A stretch of 41,302 nt of DNA from Bacillota bacterium. Its GTDB lineage: Bacteria; Bacillota; Limnochordia; Limnochordales; ZCTH02-B6. The notes under the pieces were generated by a model, which was given only the letters and a program-made list of their open reading frames with translations, made no database searches and was not told where the DNA came from. Made by a program: the position numbers and the translations under genes. The DNA lies in the NCBI GenBank assembly GCA_017656145.1, contig JACDOI010000021.1, positions 1-41,302 of the forward strand, given 5' to 3'. The first letter of the stretch is position 1. Each line of letters opens with the position of its first letter. Below are positions 25,991 to 34,713 of this stretch, in pieces.

Positions 25991-26308
25991 ATGGCAACGT
26001 ACGCGATCGTAGAAACCGGCGGCAAGCAGGTGCGGGTATCCGAGGGCGATACCGTCTACGTGGAAAAGCTTGCGGCCGCGGAAGGCGAGCAGGTGCGCCT
26101 TGAGCGGGTGCTGTTGGTCAGCCAGGACGGTCAGGTGCGGGTCGGCGCGCCGACGGTGGAAGGAGCCGCGGTCGTCGCGCGGGTCGATCGGCATGGCCGG
26201 GGGCGCAAGGTGCTCGTCTTCAAGTACAAGCCCAAGAAGCGGTACCGCCGGCGGTACGGGCACCGGCAACCATTCACCCGGCTCGTCGTCGAAAAGATCG
26301 AGGCTTAA
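25991..26308 (+). CDS. rplU: 50S ribosomal protein L21
   Basis: Large-subunit protein that binds 23S rRNA near L20. The 105-residue product begins [20 protein letters not shown] and ends with the basic [26 protein letters not shown] signature. Length is standard. ATG 25991 follows GGAGGG (25974-25979). It is first in the rplU-prp-rpmA trio. Confidence 0.97.
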   Translation: MATYAIVETGGKQVRVSEGDTVYVEKLAAAEGEQVRLERVLLVSQDGQVRVGAPTVEGAAVVARVDRHGRGRKVLVFKYKPKKRYRRRYGHRQPFTRLVVEKIEA

Positions 26309-26312
26309 ACCT

Positions 26313-26684
26313 GTGATCACCGTCGACGTCTATCGTGCCGAGGACGGTTCGATCCGGGGCTTTCGCGCAAAGGGTCACGCGGGATATGCGGAACACGGTG
26401 CGGACATCGTCTGCGCAGCCGTGTCAGCAATCACGCAAACTGCCGCGCTGGGCCTGTTGGAGCATCTGAAGACGCCGGTCAAACTCAAGCAGGCCCCGGG
26501 GCTGCTTGAATGCTGGCTTTCCAGCAGCGAGCGGGCGTCCGGCGGGGCTCAGGCGGTGCTGGAGACGATGTTGCTGGGCCTCGCGGAGGTGCAGCGGCAG
26601 CATCCCGAGCGGATCCGGTTGCGGCGGGTCAGTGTGCGAGGCGGGGCCCCAAAGGCAGGGGCTTTGGCCAGTGACCGGGCGTGA
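26313..26684 (+). CDS. prp: ribosomal-processing cysteine protease Prp
   Basis: Removes the N-terminal extension of L27 so that the ribosome can mature. The 123-residue protein has His22 and Cys34 in GHAGYAEHGADIVCAAVSA, the same numbering and spacing as the catalytic pair of Staphylococcus Prp. GTG 26313 is only a few bases after the rplU stop. Its substrate, L27 with an extra N-terminus, is the next gene. Confidence 0.93.
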   Translation: MITVDVYRAEDGSIRGFRAKGHAGYAEHGADIVCAAVSAITQTAALGLLEHLKTPVKLKQAPGLLECWLSSSERASGGAQAVLETMLLGLAEVQRQHPERIRLRRVSVRGGAPKAGALASDRA

Positions 26685-26720
26685 CGAGGACGCCCGGAAC
26701 TGGGGAAGGAGGTTGGGCCG

Positions 26721-27014
26721 ATGAAGCTCTGCATGGATCTTCAGCTGTTCGCTACCAAAAAGGGCGGCGGCAGCTCCAAGAACGGCCGGGACAGCGCAGC
26801 CAAGCGGCTGGGAGTCAAGCGGTTCGGTGGCCAGCGGGTCACCGCGGGCAGCATCATCGTGCGGCAGCGGGGCACCCGGATTCATCCCGGCGTGAACGTC
26901 GGCATCGGCAAGGACGATACCTTGTTCGCGAAGATCGACGGGTACGTCGTATTTGAGCGCCGGGGTCGCAACGGCAAGCAGGTCAGTGTCCTTGCCGAGC
27001 CGGTGTCGGCGTAA
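26721..27014 (+). CDS. rpmA: 50S ribosomal protein L27 with a cleavable N-terminus
   Basis: L27 reaches the peptidyl-transferase centre with its N-terminus. The 97-residue product starts [25 protein letters not shown]. The first ten residues match the pro-sequence cut by Prp, with the expected cut after Phe10 to expose ATKKGGG. The rest ([24 protein letters not shown]) is canonical. GGAGG before ATG 26721 is good. Confidence 0.97.
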   Translation: MKLCMDLQLFATKKGGGSSKNGRDSAAKRLGVKRFGGQRVTAGSIIVRQRGTRIHPGVNVGIGKDDTLFAKIDGYVVFERRGRNGKQVSVLAEPVSA

Positions 27015-27070
27015 GCTCGCGGCGTGGCCGCGGGGAGACCGGGCCGGGCGGATGAGGGAATACTAAGTCG

Positions 27071-27108
27071 CGGGGCGGTTCCCGGAAGGGGTCGCCCCGT
27101 GTTGTTTC
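27071..27108 (+). terminator. possible weak terminator or attenuator after rpmA
   Basis: CGGGGCG (27071-27077) pairs with CGCCCCG (27093-27099), followed by TGTTGTTT. The T-run is broken, so termination may be partial. The 158-base gap before obgE otherwise holds no promoter I can support. Confidence 0.35.
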
Positions 27109-27172
27109 CCGCACCGTTGACGGCGACCCCCGGACGGTGGCGCGGCGAGCGAACCAGCGGAGGATCCGTGCC

Positions 27173-28444
27173 ATGTTTCTCGATCGGGCGCGCATTCATG
27201 TCAAAGCCGGAAATGGCGGCCACGGGGCCGTGAGCTTTCGCCGGGAGAAGTACGTCCCCGCCGGAGGGCCCGACGGCGGCGACGGCGGGCGGGGCGGAGA
27301 CGTGATCCTGGAGGTGGACCCGGGCCTTTGGACGCTGGCCGACTTCCGATACCGCACCCGGTACCGGGCAGCCAACGGCCAGCCGGGACGGGGTTCCCAA
27401 ATGCACGGCCGCGACGGCGAGGACCTGGTCGTCAAGGTGCCGCCGGGCACCGTGGTGCTGGACGAGTCCACGGGAAGGTACATCGCGGACCTGACGGAGC
27501 CGGGGCAGCGGGCCGTCGTCGCGCGGGGAGGCCGGGGCGGCCGCGGGAACGCGCGCTTCAAAAACCCGGTCCGGCAAGCGCCCCGGTTCGCCGAAAAGGG
27601 CGAGGCGGGAGAGGAGCGCTGGCTCGTCCTGGAGCTCAAGGTCGTGGCGGACGTGGGCCTTGTGGGGCTTCCCAACGCGGGAAAATCGACCCTTCTTTCC
27701 CGCATCACCGCCGCCCGGCCGCGCATCGCGGCATACCCGTTCACGACCGTGACGCCCAACTTGGGCGTAGTATTCGTGAGCGATGGAGAAAGCTTTGTCG
27801 TCGCCGACATTCCCGGGCTGATCGAAGGCGCCCACGCGGGCGCAGGCCTGGGTCACGAATTTTTGCGCCACGTGGAAAGGACCCGGCTGCTTGTGGCCGT
27901 GGTCGACGCATCCGGCCTCGAAGGCCGGGAGCCGGCGGCCGACTTTCGCACGCTCATGGAAGAGCTGCGGCAGTACCGGCCGGAGCTGGCCGAGCGGGTC
28001 AAGCTGGTGGCGGCCAACAAGATGGATCTGGCCGAAGCCCGGGCAAACTTCGAGCCGTTCTGCAACGTTGTGGAGGCCCAAGGGTTTGCGGTGCACCCGA
28101 TCTCCTCAGCCACCGGCGAAGGCGTGGACCGGCTGGTGCGCGAAATCTGGCGGGCGCTCAAAAAGTTGCCGCGCCCTGAGCCGGTGCCCGTTGAGCCGCT
28201 GCCGGCCGTTGCCCGGGCGCCGGTCGCCGAATACACGGTGCGCCGGGAAGGCGACTACCTGGTGGTGGAAGGGGAAGGCCTTCATCGCCTCATCGCCCGG
28301 CTGGACCTCGACAACGAGGAATCGGTCCGGTTTTTGCAAAAGGTGTTTCGCGACATCGGGCTTGACAACGCTCTCCGGAAGCACGGCGTTCAAGACGGCG
28401 ACCTGGTGCGGGTCGCCGGCGTCGAGTTTGAGTTCCGCGACTGA
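27173..28444 (+). CDS. obgE: GTPase Obg/CgtA
   Basis: Essential GTPase in 50S assembly and stress and sporulation control. The 423-residue protein has the glycine-rich Obg domain (residues 1 to about 158, [28 protein letters not shown] region). The G domain carries GLPNAGKST (about 164), [23 protein letters not shown] and SSATGEG. A C-terminal OCT domain (about 345-423) includes [27 protein letters not shown] 27173 follows GGAGGA (27159-27164) by 8 bases; an upstream in-frame TTG/GTG start lacks one. Confidence 0.97.
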   Translation: MFLDRARIHVKAGNGGHGAVSFRREKYVPAGGPDGGDGGRGGDVILEVDPGLWTLADFRYRTRYRAANGQPGRGSQMHGRDGEDLVVKVPPGTVVLDESTGRYIADLTEPGQRAVVARGGRGGRGNARFKNPVRQAPRFAEKGEAGEERWLVLELKVVADVGLVGLPNAGKSTLLSRITAARPRIAAYPFTTVTPNLGVVFVSDGESFVVADIPGLIEGAHAGAGLGHEFLRHVERTRLLVAVVDASGLEGREPAADFRTLMEELRQYRPELAERVKLVAANKMDLAEARANFEPFCNVVEAQGFAVHPISSATGEGVDRLVREIWRALKKLPRPEPVPVEPLPAVARAPVAEYTVRREGDYLVVEGEGLHRLIARLDLDNEESVRFLQKVFRDIGLDNALRKHGVQDGDLVRVAGVEFEFRD

Positions 28445-28508
28445 GCGATGCCCCTCGCAGGAGGCCCGGGCCCTGCCGGCGAAAGCCACATGCAAGGAGG
28501 GAGTTCCG

Positions 28509-29637
28509 TTGGACCGGAACGACTGCCTTCCGCCGCGCCCGGCGGATCGTCGTAAAGATTGGGACCAGCAGTCTTACGTTGCCCGACGGCAGTCTCGACG
28601 TTTCCCGCATTGAAGATCTCAGCCGCCAAGCCGCTCGGCTCGCCCGCCGCGGTTACGAGCAGGTATTGGTCAGCTCGGGCGCCATCGGCGTAGGTGCCCG
28701 GCGGCTGGGCATCGAACGCCGTCCCCGCACGATGCCGGAAAAGCAAGCTGCGGCCGCGGTCGGCCAGGGCCTGTTGATGCAAGCGTACGAGCGGGCGTTT
28801 TTTGACCAGGGCCTCGTCGTCGCCCAAGTGCTTCTCACCGGTGAAGATATCGCCGACCGGCGCCGGCACCTCAACTCCCGCAATACCATGCTCAAGCTGC
28901 TGGAGCTGGGCGCCGTTCCCGTCGTGAACGAAAACGACACGGTGGCCGTGGACGAAATCCGGCTCGGGGACAACGACACATTGTCGGCGCTGGTGGCCAC
29001 CTTGATCGACGCCGACCTGCTCGTCATCTTATCCGACGTGGACGGGCTGTATTCCGTGGACCCCCGCAAGGCGCCGGATGCGCGCCTGGTCGATGTGGTC
29101 GGCGAGATCACGCCGGAGCTTTGGAAAGCCGCGGGGGGCGCGGGAAGCCCTTTTGGAACCGGCGGAATGGCGACAAAGCTTGAGGCCGCCCGCATCGTGA
29201 CCGCCGCCGGCATCCCGATGTTTTTGACGCGCGGTTCGCGGCCGGCCGTCTTAGAACGGGTGGTGGCTGGCGACGCGGTCGGAACGCTGTTTTTGCCCCG
29301 GCCCCGGCCGCTCACGGCCCGCCAGCGGTGGCTCGCGTTTCACCAGCGGCCCCGGGGCCTCGTACAGGTAGACCCGGGCGCGGTCCGGGCCTTGCTCGAG
29401 CAGGGAAAAAGCCTGTTGCCGGCAGGCGTCGTGTCGGTGGACGGGCGGTTTCAAGAAGGCGACCTGGTGCGGGTGTGCGATGCGCAAGGCCGGGAAGTGG
29501 CCCGGGGATTGGTCAACTATTCATCCGACGATTTGCGCCGCATCCAGGGGGTCCACACCTCCGACATCGCCCGGGTGCTCGGGCGAAAAGACTACGATGA
29601 GGTCATCCACCGCGACAACCTAGTCGTGTCGGTTTGA
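28509..29637 (+). CDS. proB: glutamate 5-kinase with an apparent +1 frameshift near the start
   Basis: Phosphorylates glutamate in the first step of proline synthesis. The body is typical: LVSSGAIGVGARRLG, EKQAAAAVGQGLLMQAYE, NENDTVAVDEIRLGDNDTLSALVA, GTGGMATKLEAARI, and a C-terminal PUA domain from about base 29340. The N-terminal RRIVVKIGTSSLT, which binds ATP and glutamate, is in the same frame but has no ATG, GTG or TTG before it. A TTG at 28509 with AAGGAGG (28494-28500) is one frame off. Dropping one A of the AA at 28518-28519 joins them as MDRTTAFRRARRIVVKIG. So this is either a base-call error, a real frameshift mutation, or recoding. The in-frame TTG at 28579 would delete the active-site loop. 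Confidence 0.85.
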
Positions 29638-29667
29638 CCCGCGGCAATGGAACAGGGGGAACAGGCC

Positions 29668-30987
29668 GTGACAGCGATGGACGAACGAGACACCGCCCGC
29701 GCCGGCGGCACCGCACCGGCCGCGCTTGAAGCCGACGATCGGCGATACGTGCGGGAGCTGGCTTTGCAGGCCCGCGCGGCCAGCCGCAAGCTTGCCACCT
29801 TGACCCGGGCCGACAAGGACCGGGCCCTGGAGGCTATGGCCCGGGCGCTTGCAGCCGAGGCGGACCAAATTCTCGCAGCCAACGCGGAGGACGTAGCCCG
29901 GGCCCGGGAGCGGGGTATGTCCCAGGCGTTGCTCGACCGGCTCACCCTCAACCCGGAGCGGGTGCGGCAGATGAGCGAGGGGCTTTTGGCGGTCGCGGCG
30001 CTGCCGGACCCTATCGGAGAAACGGTTTCCATGAGCCGGCGCCCGAACGGGCTTGAGATCGGCCGGGTCCGGGTACCGCTGGGGGTCGTCGGCATGATCT
30101 ACGAAGCCCGGCCCAACGTCACCGCCGACGCCGCGGGCTTGTGCCTGAAGACGGGCAACGCGGTTCTCTTGCGGGGCAGCAGCGATGCGCTGAATTCCAA
30201 CCGGGCCATCGCGAGCGTTCTGGCGGCGGCCGCTCGGGATGCCGGCATACCGGACGGCGCCTTGCAGCTGGTGGACCGGCCGGGGCACGGGGCCGCGGGC
30301 GCGATGATGGAAGCGGTCGGTCTCATCGACGTGCTCATCCCCCGGGGCGGACGAGGGCTGATCGAGCGGGTGGTAGCCGAGGCCCGGGTGCCCGTCATCG
30401 AGACCGGTGTGGGCAACTGCCACGTATTCGTCGACGATTCCGCGGACTTGGACGAGGCGCTGGCCATCGTGATTAACGCCAAGACCAGCCGGCCGTCGGT
30501 CTGCAATGCGATGGAGACTTTGCTGGTTCATCGCAACGTCGCGGAAGCTTTCTTGCCGCGCGCCGCGGCGGCGTTGCGGGAGCGGGGCGTCGAGCTAAGG
30601 GGGTGCCCGGAGGCGCGCCGCATCGTGCCGGACATGGCGGTCGCCACCGAGCAGGACTGGCACGAAGAGTATCTGGACCTCATCCTGGCGGTGCGGGTCG
30701 TGCCTGATCTGGACGCGGCGTTGGAGCATATCGCCGCGTACGGCACCCGGCATTCCGAGGCCATCGTCACCCGGGACTACGTCCGGGCGCGCCGGTTTTT
30801 GCAGGAAGTCGATGCGGCGGTCGTGTACGTGAACGCGTCGACCCGGTTTACGGATGGATTCGAGTTCGGCCTCGGGGCGGAGATCGGCATCAGCACGCAG
30901 AAGCTGCACGCCCGGGGGCCCATGGGACTTGAGGCCCTCACATCCGTCAAAAACGTGGTGTACGGATCGGGCCAGATCCGAGTCTAG
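29668..30987 (+). CDS. proA: gamma-glutamyl phosphate reductase
   Basis: Reduces glutamyl 5-phosphate to the semialdehyde with NADPH, the step after ProB. The 439-residue protein belongs to the aldehyde dehydrogenase superfamily: VPLGVVGMIYEARPNVTADAAGLCLKTGNAVLLRG, VGNCHVFVDDSADLDEA and the catalytic Cys about residue 279 (RPSVCNAMETLLVH), with FTDGFEFGLGAEIGISTQKLHARGPMGLEALTS at the end. GTG 29668 follows GGGGGA by 7 bases; ATG 29647 has no ribosome site. It follows proB by 30 bases. Confidence 0.95.
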   Translation: MTAMDERDTARAGGTAPAALEADDRRYVRELALQARAASRKLATLTRADKDRALEAMARALAAEADQILAANAEDVARARERGMSQALLDRLTLNPERVRQMSEGLLAVAALPDPIGETVSMSRRPNGLEIGRVRVPLGVVGMIYEARPNVTADAAGLCLKTGNAVLLRGSSDALNSNRAIASVLAAAARDAGIPDGALQLVDRPGHGAAGAMMEAVGLIDVLIPRGGRGLIERVVAEARVPVIETGVGNCHVFVDDSADLDEALAIVINAKTSRPSVCNAMETLLVHRNVAEAFLPRAAAALRERGVELRGCPEARRIVPDMAVATEQDWHEEYLDLILAVRVVPDLDAALEHIAAYGTRHSEAIVTRDYVRARRFLQEVDAAVVYVNASTRFTDGFEFGLGAEIGISTQKLHARGPMGLEALTSVKNVVYGSGQIRV

Positions 30988-31004
30988 AAGGGGGCCCCGA
31001 GACG

Positions 31005-31652
31005 ATGGACGATGTGACGGGCCTAGGCCGGCGGTTGGGGGTGATGGGGGGCACCTTCGACCCGATTCACTACGGGCACTTGGTGACGGCTGAGGCGGCC
31101 GCGGAGGAATTCGACCTGGAACAAGTCATCTTTGTGCCCGCGGGCCAGCCTCCCCACAAACCGCCCGGTGCAGTGAGCGACGCCGGCCACCGCTACCTGA
31201 TGACGGTGCTGGCTACGCTGGCCAATCCCCGGTTTGCGGTCTCTCGGGTGGACATTGAGCGGCCCGGCCCCTCATACACGGTCGACACGTTGCGGGAACT
31301 CCGCCGGCAGTTCGGTTCCGGCGTCGAGCTGTACTTCATCACCGGCGCCGACGCGATGCTGCAGATCTTGCAGTGGAAAGATCCGGAGAGTTTGTTTGAG
31401 CTTTGCCATTTCATCGCGGCCACGCGGCCCGGGTACGGGCTTTCCCGTCTGGAGAAGGTGCTCGGGCCCACGGCCTTGCGCCACCGGGACCGGATTCTCC
31501 CGCTTCAAGTGCCGGCGCTGGCCATCTCGTCCACCGACATCCGGCGCCGGGTGCGGGAGGGGCGGTCGGTGCGCTACCTGCTTCCCGACGCGGTCGCGCA
31601 CTATATCGCCAAAAGCGGGTTGTACGCCGAAAAGCGGGTTGCCCGCGCGTAA
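31005..31652 (+). CDS. nadD: nicotinate-nucleotide adenylyltransferase
   Basis: Converts nicotinate mononucleotide plus ATP to deamido-NAD. The 215-residue protein has the nucleotidyltransferase signature GGTFDPIHYGHL (about residues 15-26), the PAGQPPHKPP loop (about 45-54) and ISSTDIRRRV near residue 175. AAGGGGG lies upstream of ATG 31005. It is the middle of the common proA-nadD-yqeK-rsfS order. Confidence 0.95.
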   Translation: MDDVTGLGRRLGVMGGTFDPIHYGHLVTAEAAAEEFDLEQVIFVPAGQPPHKPPGAVSDAGHRYLMTVLATLANPRFAVSRVDIERPGPSYTVDTLRELRRQFGSGVELYFITGADAMLQILQWKDPESLFELCHFIAATRPGYGLSRLEKVLGPTALRHRDRILPLQVPALAISSTDIRRRVREGRSVRYLLPDAVAHYIAKSGLYAEKRVARA

Positions 31653-31675
31653 GGTAGATAAGGGAGGCGCAACGG

Positions 31676-32305
31676 TTGTCTCAGCTGGACCATCACGGCG
31701 GATCCGGCGGGCGAGGGCCGGCAAGCGATCCCGGGCTGCCGGATGAGCGGACGCTTGAGGACGAGGCTCGCCGGCGGTTGACGCCAGCCCGCTTTGAACA
31801 CGTCCGGGGCGTCGTGGAAGCCGCGGATGAACTGGCCCGCCGCTTCGGGGCCGATCCCATGCGGGCCAGGGTCGCCGCGTGGCTGCACGATTTGGCCAAG
31901 GACGAACCGCCTGAGCTTTTGTTGAGGCGGCTGCGGGAATTTGCTATAGTGTTGGATGAGGTTACGGCCCGGGAGCGGGCGCTGTGGCACGCACCGGTCG
32001 GCGCGGAGATCGCCCGGCGGGAGTTGGGCGTCCAAGACGAGGACGTCCTGGCGGCGGTCCGCTACCATACGACCGGTCGGTCCGGAATGTCGAGGCTGGA
32101 GGAGATCGTTTTCCTGGCTGACATCGTCGAACGCGGGCGGCAGTTCCCCGGAGTAGAGGAGTTGCGCCGGGTGAGCCGTCAGGATCTGGACGCAGCGCTG
32201 CTTTTGGCGCTGGACGGCACTATCCGGCGGGTGCTGGACCAGGGAGGGTTGTTGCATCCCGATTCGGTCGCCGCGCGCAACGACATTCTGCTGCGGAGAA
32301 GCTAG
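31676..32305 (+). CDS. yqeK: YqeK-type HD-domain diadenosine tetraphosphate hydrolase
   Basis: Family members hydrolyse Ap4A symmetrically to ADP with a di-iron centre. The 209-residue protein has the HD set: His in RFEHVRGVVEAA, WLHDLAKD, the later HAPVGAEIARRELG and RYHTTGRSGMSRLEEIVFLADIVE. TTG 31676 is used, with GGGAGGCG upstream. The N-terminus of about 25 Gly/Asp-rich residues is unusual and may be partly untranslated. Its stop lies in the left arm of a terminator. Confidence 0.92.
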   Translation: MSQLDHHGGSGGRGPASDPGLPDERTLEDEARRRLTPARFEHVRGVVEAADELARRFGADPMRARVAAWLHDLAKDEPPELLLRRLREFAIVLDEVTARERALWHAPVGAEIARRELGVQDEDVLAAVRYHTTGRSGMSRLEEIVFLADIVERGRQFPGVEELRRVSRQDLDAALLLALDGTIRRVLDQGGLLHPDSVAARNDILLRRS

Positions 32306-32346
32306 TTGGAGGGCGTTCCAGCCCGGTTCCGGCTAGCTTTTTGTTT
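32299..32346 (+). terminator. intrinsic terminator overlapping the yqeK stop
   Basis: Eleven bases, AAGCTAGTTGG (32299-32309), pair with CCGGCTAGCTT (32329-32339) with two G-T pairs, and a T-rich tail follows (32338-32346). The yqeK TAG (32303-32305) is inside the left arm. This ends the proB-yqeK unit. Confidence 0.8.
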
Positions 32347-32400
32347 TCCCGGCCGAAGGTAGCGGGGCGGGGACCCCGCGGGGGAGAGATCCGGTCGACG

Positions 32401-33666
32401 ATGCGATACGCGCCTGGCGACCTGGAACGCAGACGGCAAGAACTGGAAGAACGGCGGCGGCAGCGGCGGAGGCGTCGGCGCCGTCAGGCGGTTGTGGCAT
32501 CGCTGGTCGTTGTTGCGGCGCTGGCGATGGCGGCGGTCGGGTTTTACTTCGCATACCAGCGAGGGATGCGGAGCCTGGGGATGTCGGACTCGGCTGCAGG
32601 GGCGAGCACCGGCGTTTCCCGCCGAGTCACCATGCTTCTGGTGGGCACCGACTCCACCGGCCGCGGGAGCGGGCGGACGGATACCATCATGGTGGCCAGT
32701 TTCGACCCGCGCACCGGTGAAGCGGGCATCATGTCCATCCCGCGGGACACCCGGGTTCAGATCCCGGGGCGCAGCGGTTTCCACCGCATCAACACCGCCT
32801 ACGCCTTGGGCGGCCCCGAGCTCACGGTTCGAACCGTAGAGGCTCTCCTTGGGGTCAACATCGACCACGTCGTCGTGGTCGACTTTGACAGCTTCGCGCG
32901 GTTCATCGATCTGCTGGGCGGTGTACAAATCCATGTCGACCAGCCCATGCGCTACGACGACTTCGCTCAAGGCTTGCACATCGACATCCGGCCCGGCCCG
33001 CAGGTGCTCACGGGCGAGCAGGCGCTGCACTACGTGCGGTTCCGGGACGCTTTGGGAGACGTGGCGCTGATCGATCCGGCTCGAGATGTGTACGGCGGGC
33101 GGGTCCGGCGCCAGTTGGAGTTTGTCCGGGCCGTGGTCGAGCAGGCCATGCAGCTGGACGTTGTGCCGAAACTGCCGCAACTTGTGCCCGAACTTCTGAC
33201 CATGGTAGAGACGGATCTCAGCCTTGACCGGGCATTGGCTCTTGCCCTCTCGGCCCGCCGGCTCGACTTGGATCGGCTGAAGACAGAGGTGTTGCCGGGC
33301 ACCGGCCGGTGGATCGGCGGCGCCAGCTACTGGGTGCACGATCCGGTCCGGACCGACATCGTCGTCCGCAAGATCATCCTGGGCGAGACCGTCACTACGC
33401 TGGAGGTGCTCAACGGCGGCGGTAGCGCCGGGATGGCCGGCCGGGCGGCGGACTTGTTGCGCCGGAGCGGCTATGACGTAGTCCGGACCGGCAACGCGCC
33501 CGGCGGGTTTCGCTATGAGCGGACCCAGATCATTGTCAACCGGCCAGGCGTGGCGGTCGAGCCGCTGGTGCGTCTTTTGGGCGGCCAGGTGTCGTACGCC
33601 GGACAAGATCCGTCCGAAACCGGCGCGGATGTGACGGTGATATTGGGCAGGGACTTTCGCGGGTAG
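32401..33666 (+). CDS. LytR-CpsA-Psr (LCP) family glycopolymer transferase
   Basis: LCP proteins attach teichoic acid or other glycopolymers to peptidoglycan on the outer face of the membrane. The 421-residue protein has a highly basic Arg-rich cytosolic tail, one membrane helix (about residues 26-45), then the LCP domain with LLVGTDS, SIPRDTRVQIPGR, HRINTAYALGG and ALHYVRFRD. A C-terminal LytR_C domain follows (VTTLEVLNGGGSAGMAGRAADLLRRSGYDV, from about 330). ATG 32401 follows GGGGGAGAG. It starts a new unit after the terminator. Confidence 0.92.
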   Translation: MRYAPGDLERRRQELEERRRQRRRRRRRQAVVASLVVVAALAMAAVGFYFAYQRGMRSLGMSDSAAGASTGVSRRVTMLLVGTDSTGRGSGRTDTIMVASFDPRTGEAGIMSIPRDTRVQIPGRSGFHRINTAYALGGPELTVRTVEALLGVNIDHVVVVDFDSFARFIDLLGGVQIHVDQPMRYDDFAQGLHIDIRPGPQVLTGEQALHYVRFRDALGDVALIDPARDVYGGRVRRQLEFVRAVVEQAMQLDVVPKLPQLVPELLTMVETDLSLDRALALALSARRLDLDRLKTEVLPGTGRWIGGASYWVHDPVRTDIVVRKIILGETVTTLEVLNGGGSAGMAGRAADLLRRSGYDVVRTGNAPGGFRYERTQIIVNRPGVAVEPLVRLLGGQVSYAGQDPSETGADVTVILGRDFRG

Positions 33667-33727
33667 CTTTGGCCCTGGCGGTTTCAGCGGACGCCCGGGC
33701 CGAGGACGGTGAAAGGAGGGAACGGGG

Positions 33728-34081
33728 CTGACCGGGCTTGAGGTGGCGCTTCGGGCAGCGCAAGCAGCGGACGAGAAAAAGGCCGACGACGTCGTCGTTC
33801 TTGACATGGGCCGGTTGACGGTAGTCACCGATTACTTTGTCATCTGCAGCGGTCAGACGTTGACCCAGGTGCGGGCTATCGCCCGGGCCGTAGAGGAGGC
33901 GCTGGAAGCGGAAGGTGTCCGGCCCCGGCGCAAGGAGGGCGACGCCCGCTGGGTGCTGCTCGACTACGGCGGGACCGTCGTTCATATATTCCATCACGCG
34001 GAGCGGGAGTACTACGACCTGGAGCGGCTGTGGGCCGACGCGCCGCGGGTCGAGTGGGCGCCGGCTCCATCGGCTCCGTAG
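33728..34081 (+). CDS. rsfS: ribosome silencing factor RsfS
   Basis: Binds L14 and blocks subunit joining in starvation. The body ALRAAQAADEKKADDVVVLDMGRLTVVTDYFVICSGQT, then VRPRRKEGDARWVLLDYGGTVVHIFHHAEREYYDLERLW, is typical of the family. The start is uncertain. GTG 33743 gives 112 residues but has no ribosome site. CTG 33728 in the same frame lies 8 bases after AAGGAGGG (33712-33719) and gives the family-like MTGLEVALRAA. I used CTG; only the first five residues differ. Confidence 0.88.
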   Translation: MTGLEVALRAAQAADEKKADDVVVLDMGRLTVVTDYFVICSGQTLTQVRAIARAVEEALEAEGVRPRRKEGDARWVLLDYGGTVVHIFHHAEREYYDLERLWADAPRVEWAPAPSAP

Positions 34082-34096
34082 CGGCCATACCCGCGT

Positions 34097-34139
34097 TTGG
34101 GGCGACCCCAGAACGCCATTGGGGCGTCCCCGAACGCCA
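34097..34139 (+). repeat. tandem imperfect 21-22 base repeat
   Basis: Two adjoining copies (34097-34118 and 34119-34139) share TTGGGGCG-CCCC-GAACGCCA, differing by one substitution and one base of length. Each holds a GGGGCGNCCCC palindrome. They lie between rsfS and the tRNA promoter; function unknown. Confidence 0.6.
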
Positions 34140-34205
34140 GTTGCTCCAAAGAATCGGCGAGGGGATCGGCGACCGGCGGGCTGCGCGCGACCGGCAAAGC
34201 GACGC

Positions 34206-34234
34206 TTGACGGCCCGGCACCCATGGTCTATAAT
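34206..34234 (+). promoter_or_regulatory. promoter of tRNA-Ala
   Basis: TTGACG (34206-34211), 17-base spacer, perfect TATAAT (34229-34234). The tRNA begins 20 bases after the -10, so a short 5' leader is removed. Confidence 0.85.
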
Positions 34235-34253
34235 AAGCGTTGCGTTGGGACGT

Positions 34254-34329
34254 GGGGCCGTAGCTCAGCTGGGAGAGCGCGTGAATGGCATTCACGAGGT
34301 CGGCGGTTCGAGCCCGCTCGGCTCCACCA
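34254..34329 (+). tRNA. tRNA-Ala (anticodon GGC)
   Basis: Full cloverleaf of 76 bases. Acceptor GGGGCCG pairs with CGGCTCC, the D arm is AGCTCAGCTGGGAGAGC, and the anticodon stem is CGTGA/TCACG around loop ATGGCAT with anticodon GGC. The T arm contains GGTTCGAGCC and CCA is encoded at 34327-34329. Confidence 0.97.
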
Positions 34330-34337
34330 GGCGAACA

Positions 34338-34367
34338 AATCCCGCCGGGATGACCGGCGGGATTTTC
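34338..34367 (+). terminator. terminator after tRNA-Ala
   Basis: AATCCCGCCGG (34338-34348) and CCGGCGGGATT (34354-34364) form a perfect 11-pair hairpin with a 5-base loop, followed by TTT. Confidence 0.8.
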
Positions 34368-34507
34368 GCGTCCCGAGAGTCGCCGTCGCCGGCTGCTGTA
34401 GCCAAGTGTTCCTCGCCTTGGAAGCGGGCGCGGTGCGGACCGGGTTGACTGGCAGCGGGCAAGCGCCGCAAGCTGCAGGAGCGGCTTGGCCAGGAGCTTC
34501 TTGGGCC

Positions 34508-34678
34508 CTATGTCTTTTGCGGAAGCGATCGGCGCTGGAGAGCGGCGTCCAGGACGCCCAGGACGATGTGGGCCAAACCAAAGCCGAAGATACCGCTGGC
34601 CAGCGCCCCGGGCATCATGTTCCACCCGATGAGGGCCACGACGGCTCCAATGAGGGCGACCCAGAGTCCCGTGGACAT
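34508..34678 (-). CDS. small two-helix membrane protein, unknown function
   Basis: A 56-residue hydrophobic protein (MSTGLWVALIGAVVALIGW..., GALASGIFGFGLAHIVLG...) with two predicted membrane helices at about residues 5-20 and 26-45. Start ATG at 34678 follows AGGGGG by a few bases on the minus strand; earlier in-frame ATG 34684 and GTG 34705 are less well placed. I do not recognise a characterised family. It reads in the same direction as dnaE2 and begins 36 bases past its stop. The 140 bases between it and the tRNA terminator hold nothing I can name. Confidence 0.6.
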   Translation of the reverse strand: MSTGLWVALIGAVVALIGWNMMPGALASGIFGFGLAHIVLGVLDAALQRRSLPQKT

Positions 34679-34713
34679 TTCCATCCCCCTCGAGGAGAGT
34701 GTCACAACAAGTA

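Noticed and set aside
28579-29637. proB starting at TTG 28579
   Set aside because: It would lack the VVKIGTSSLT loop needed for ATP and glutamate binding, and has no ribosome site; the frameshifted longer form is preferred.
34368-34507. Possible gene remnant after the tRNA terminator
   Set aside because: Translations in all frames gave no recognisable family and no ribosome site.
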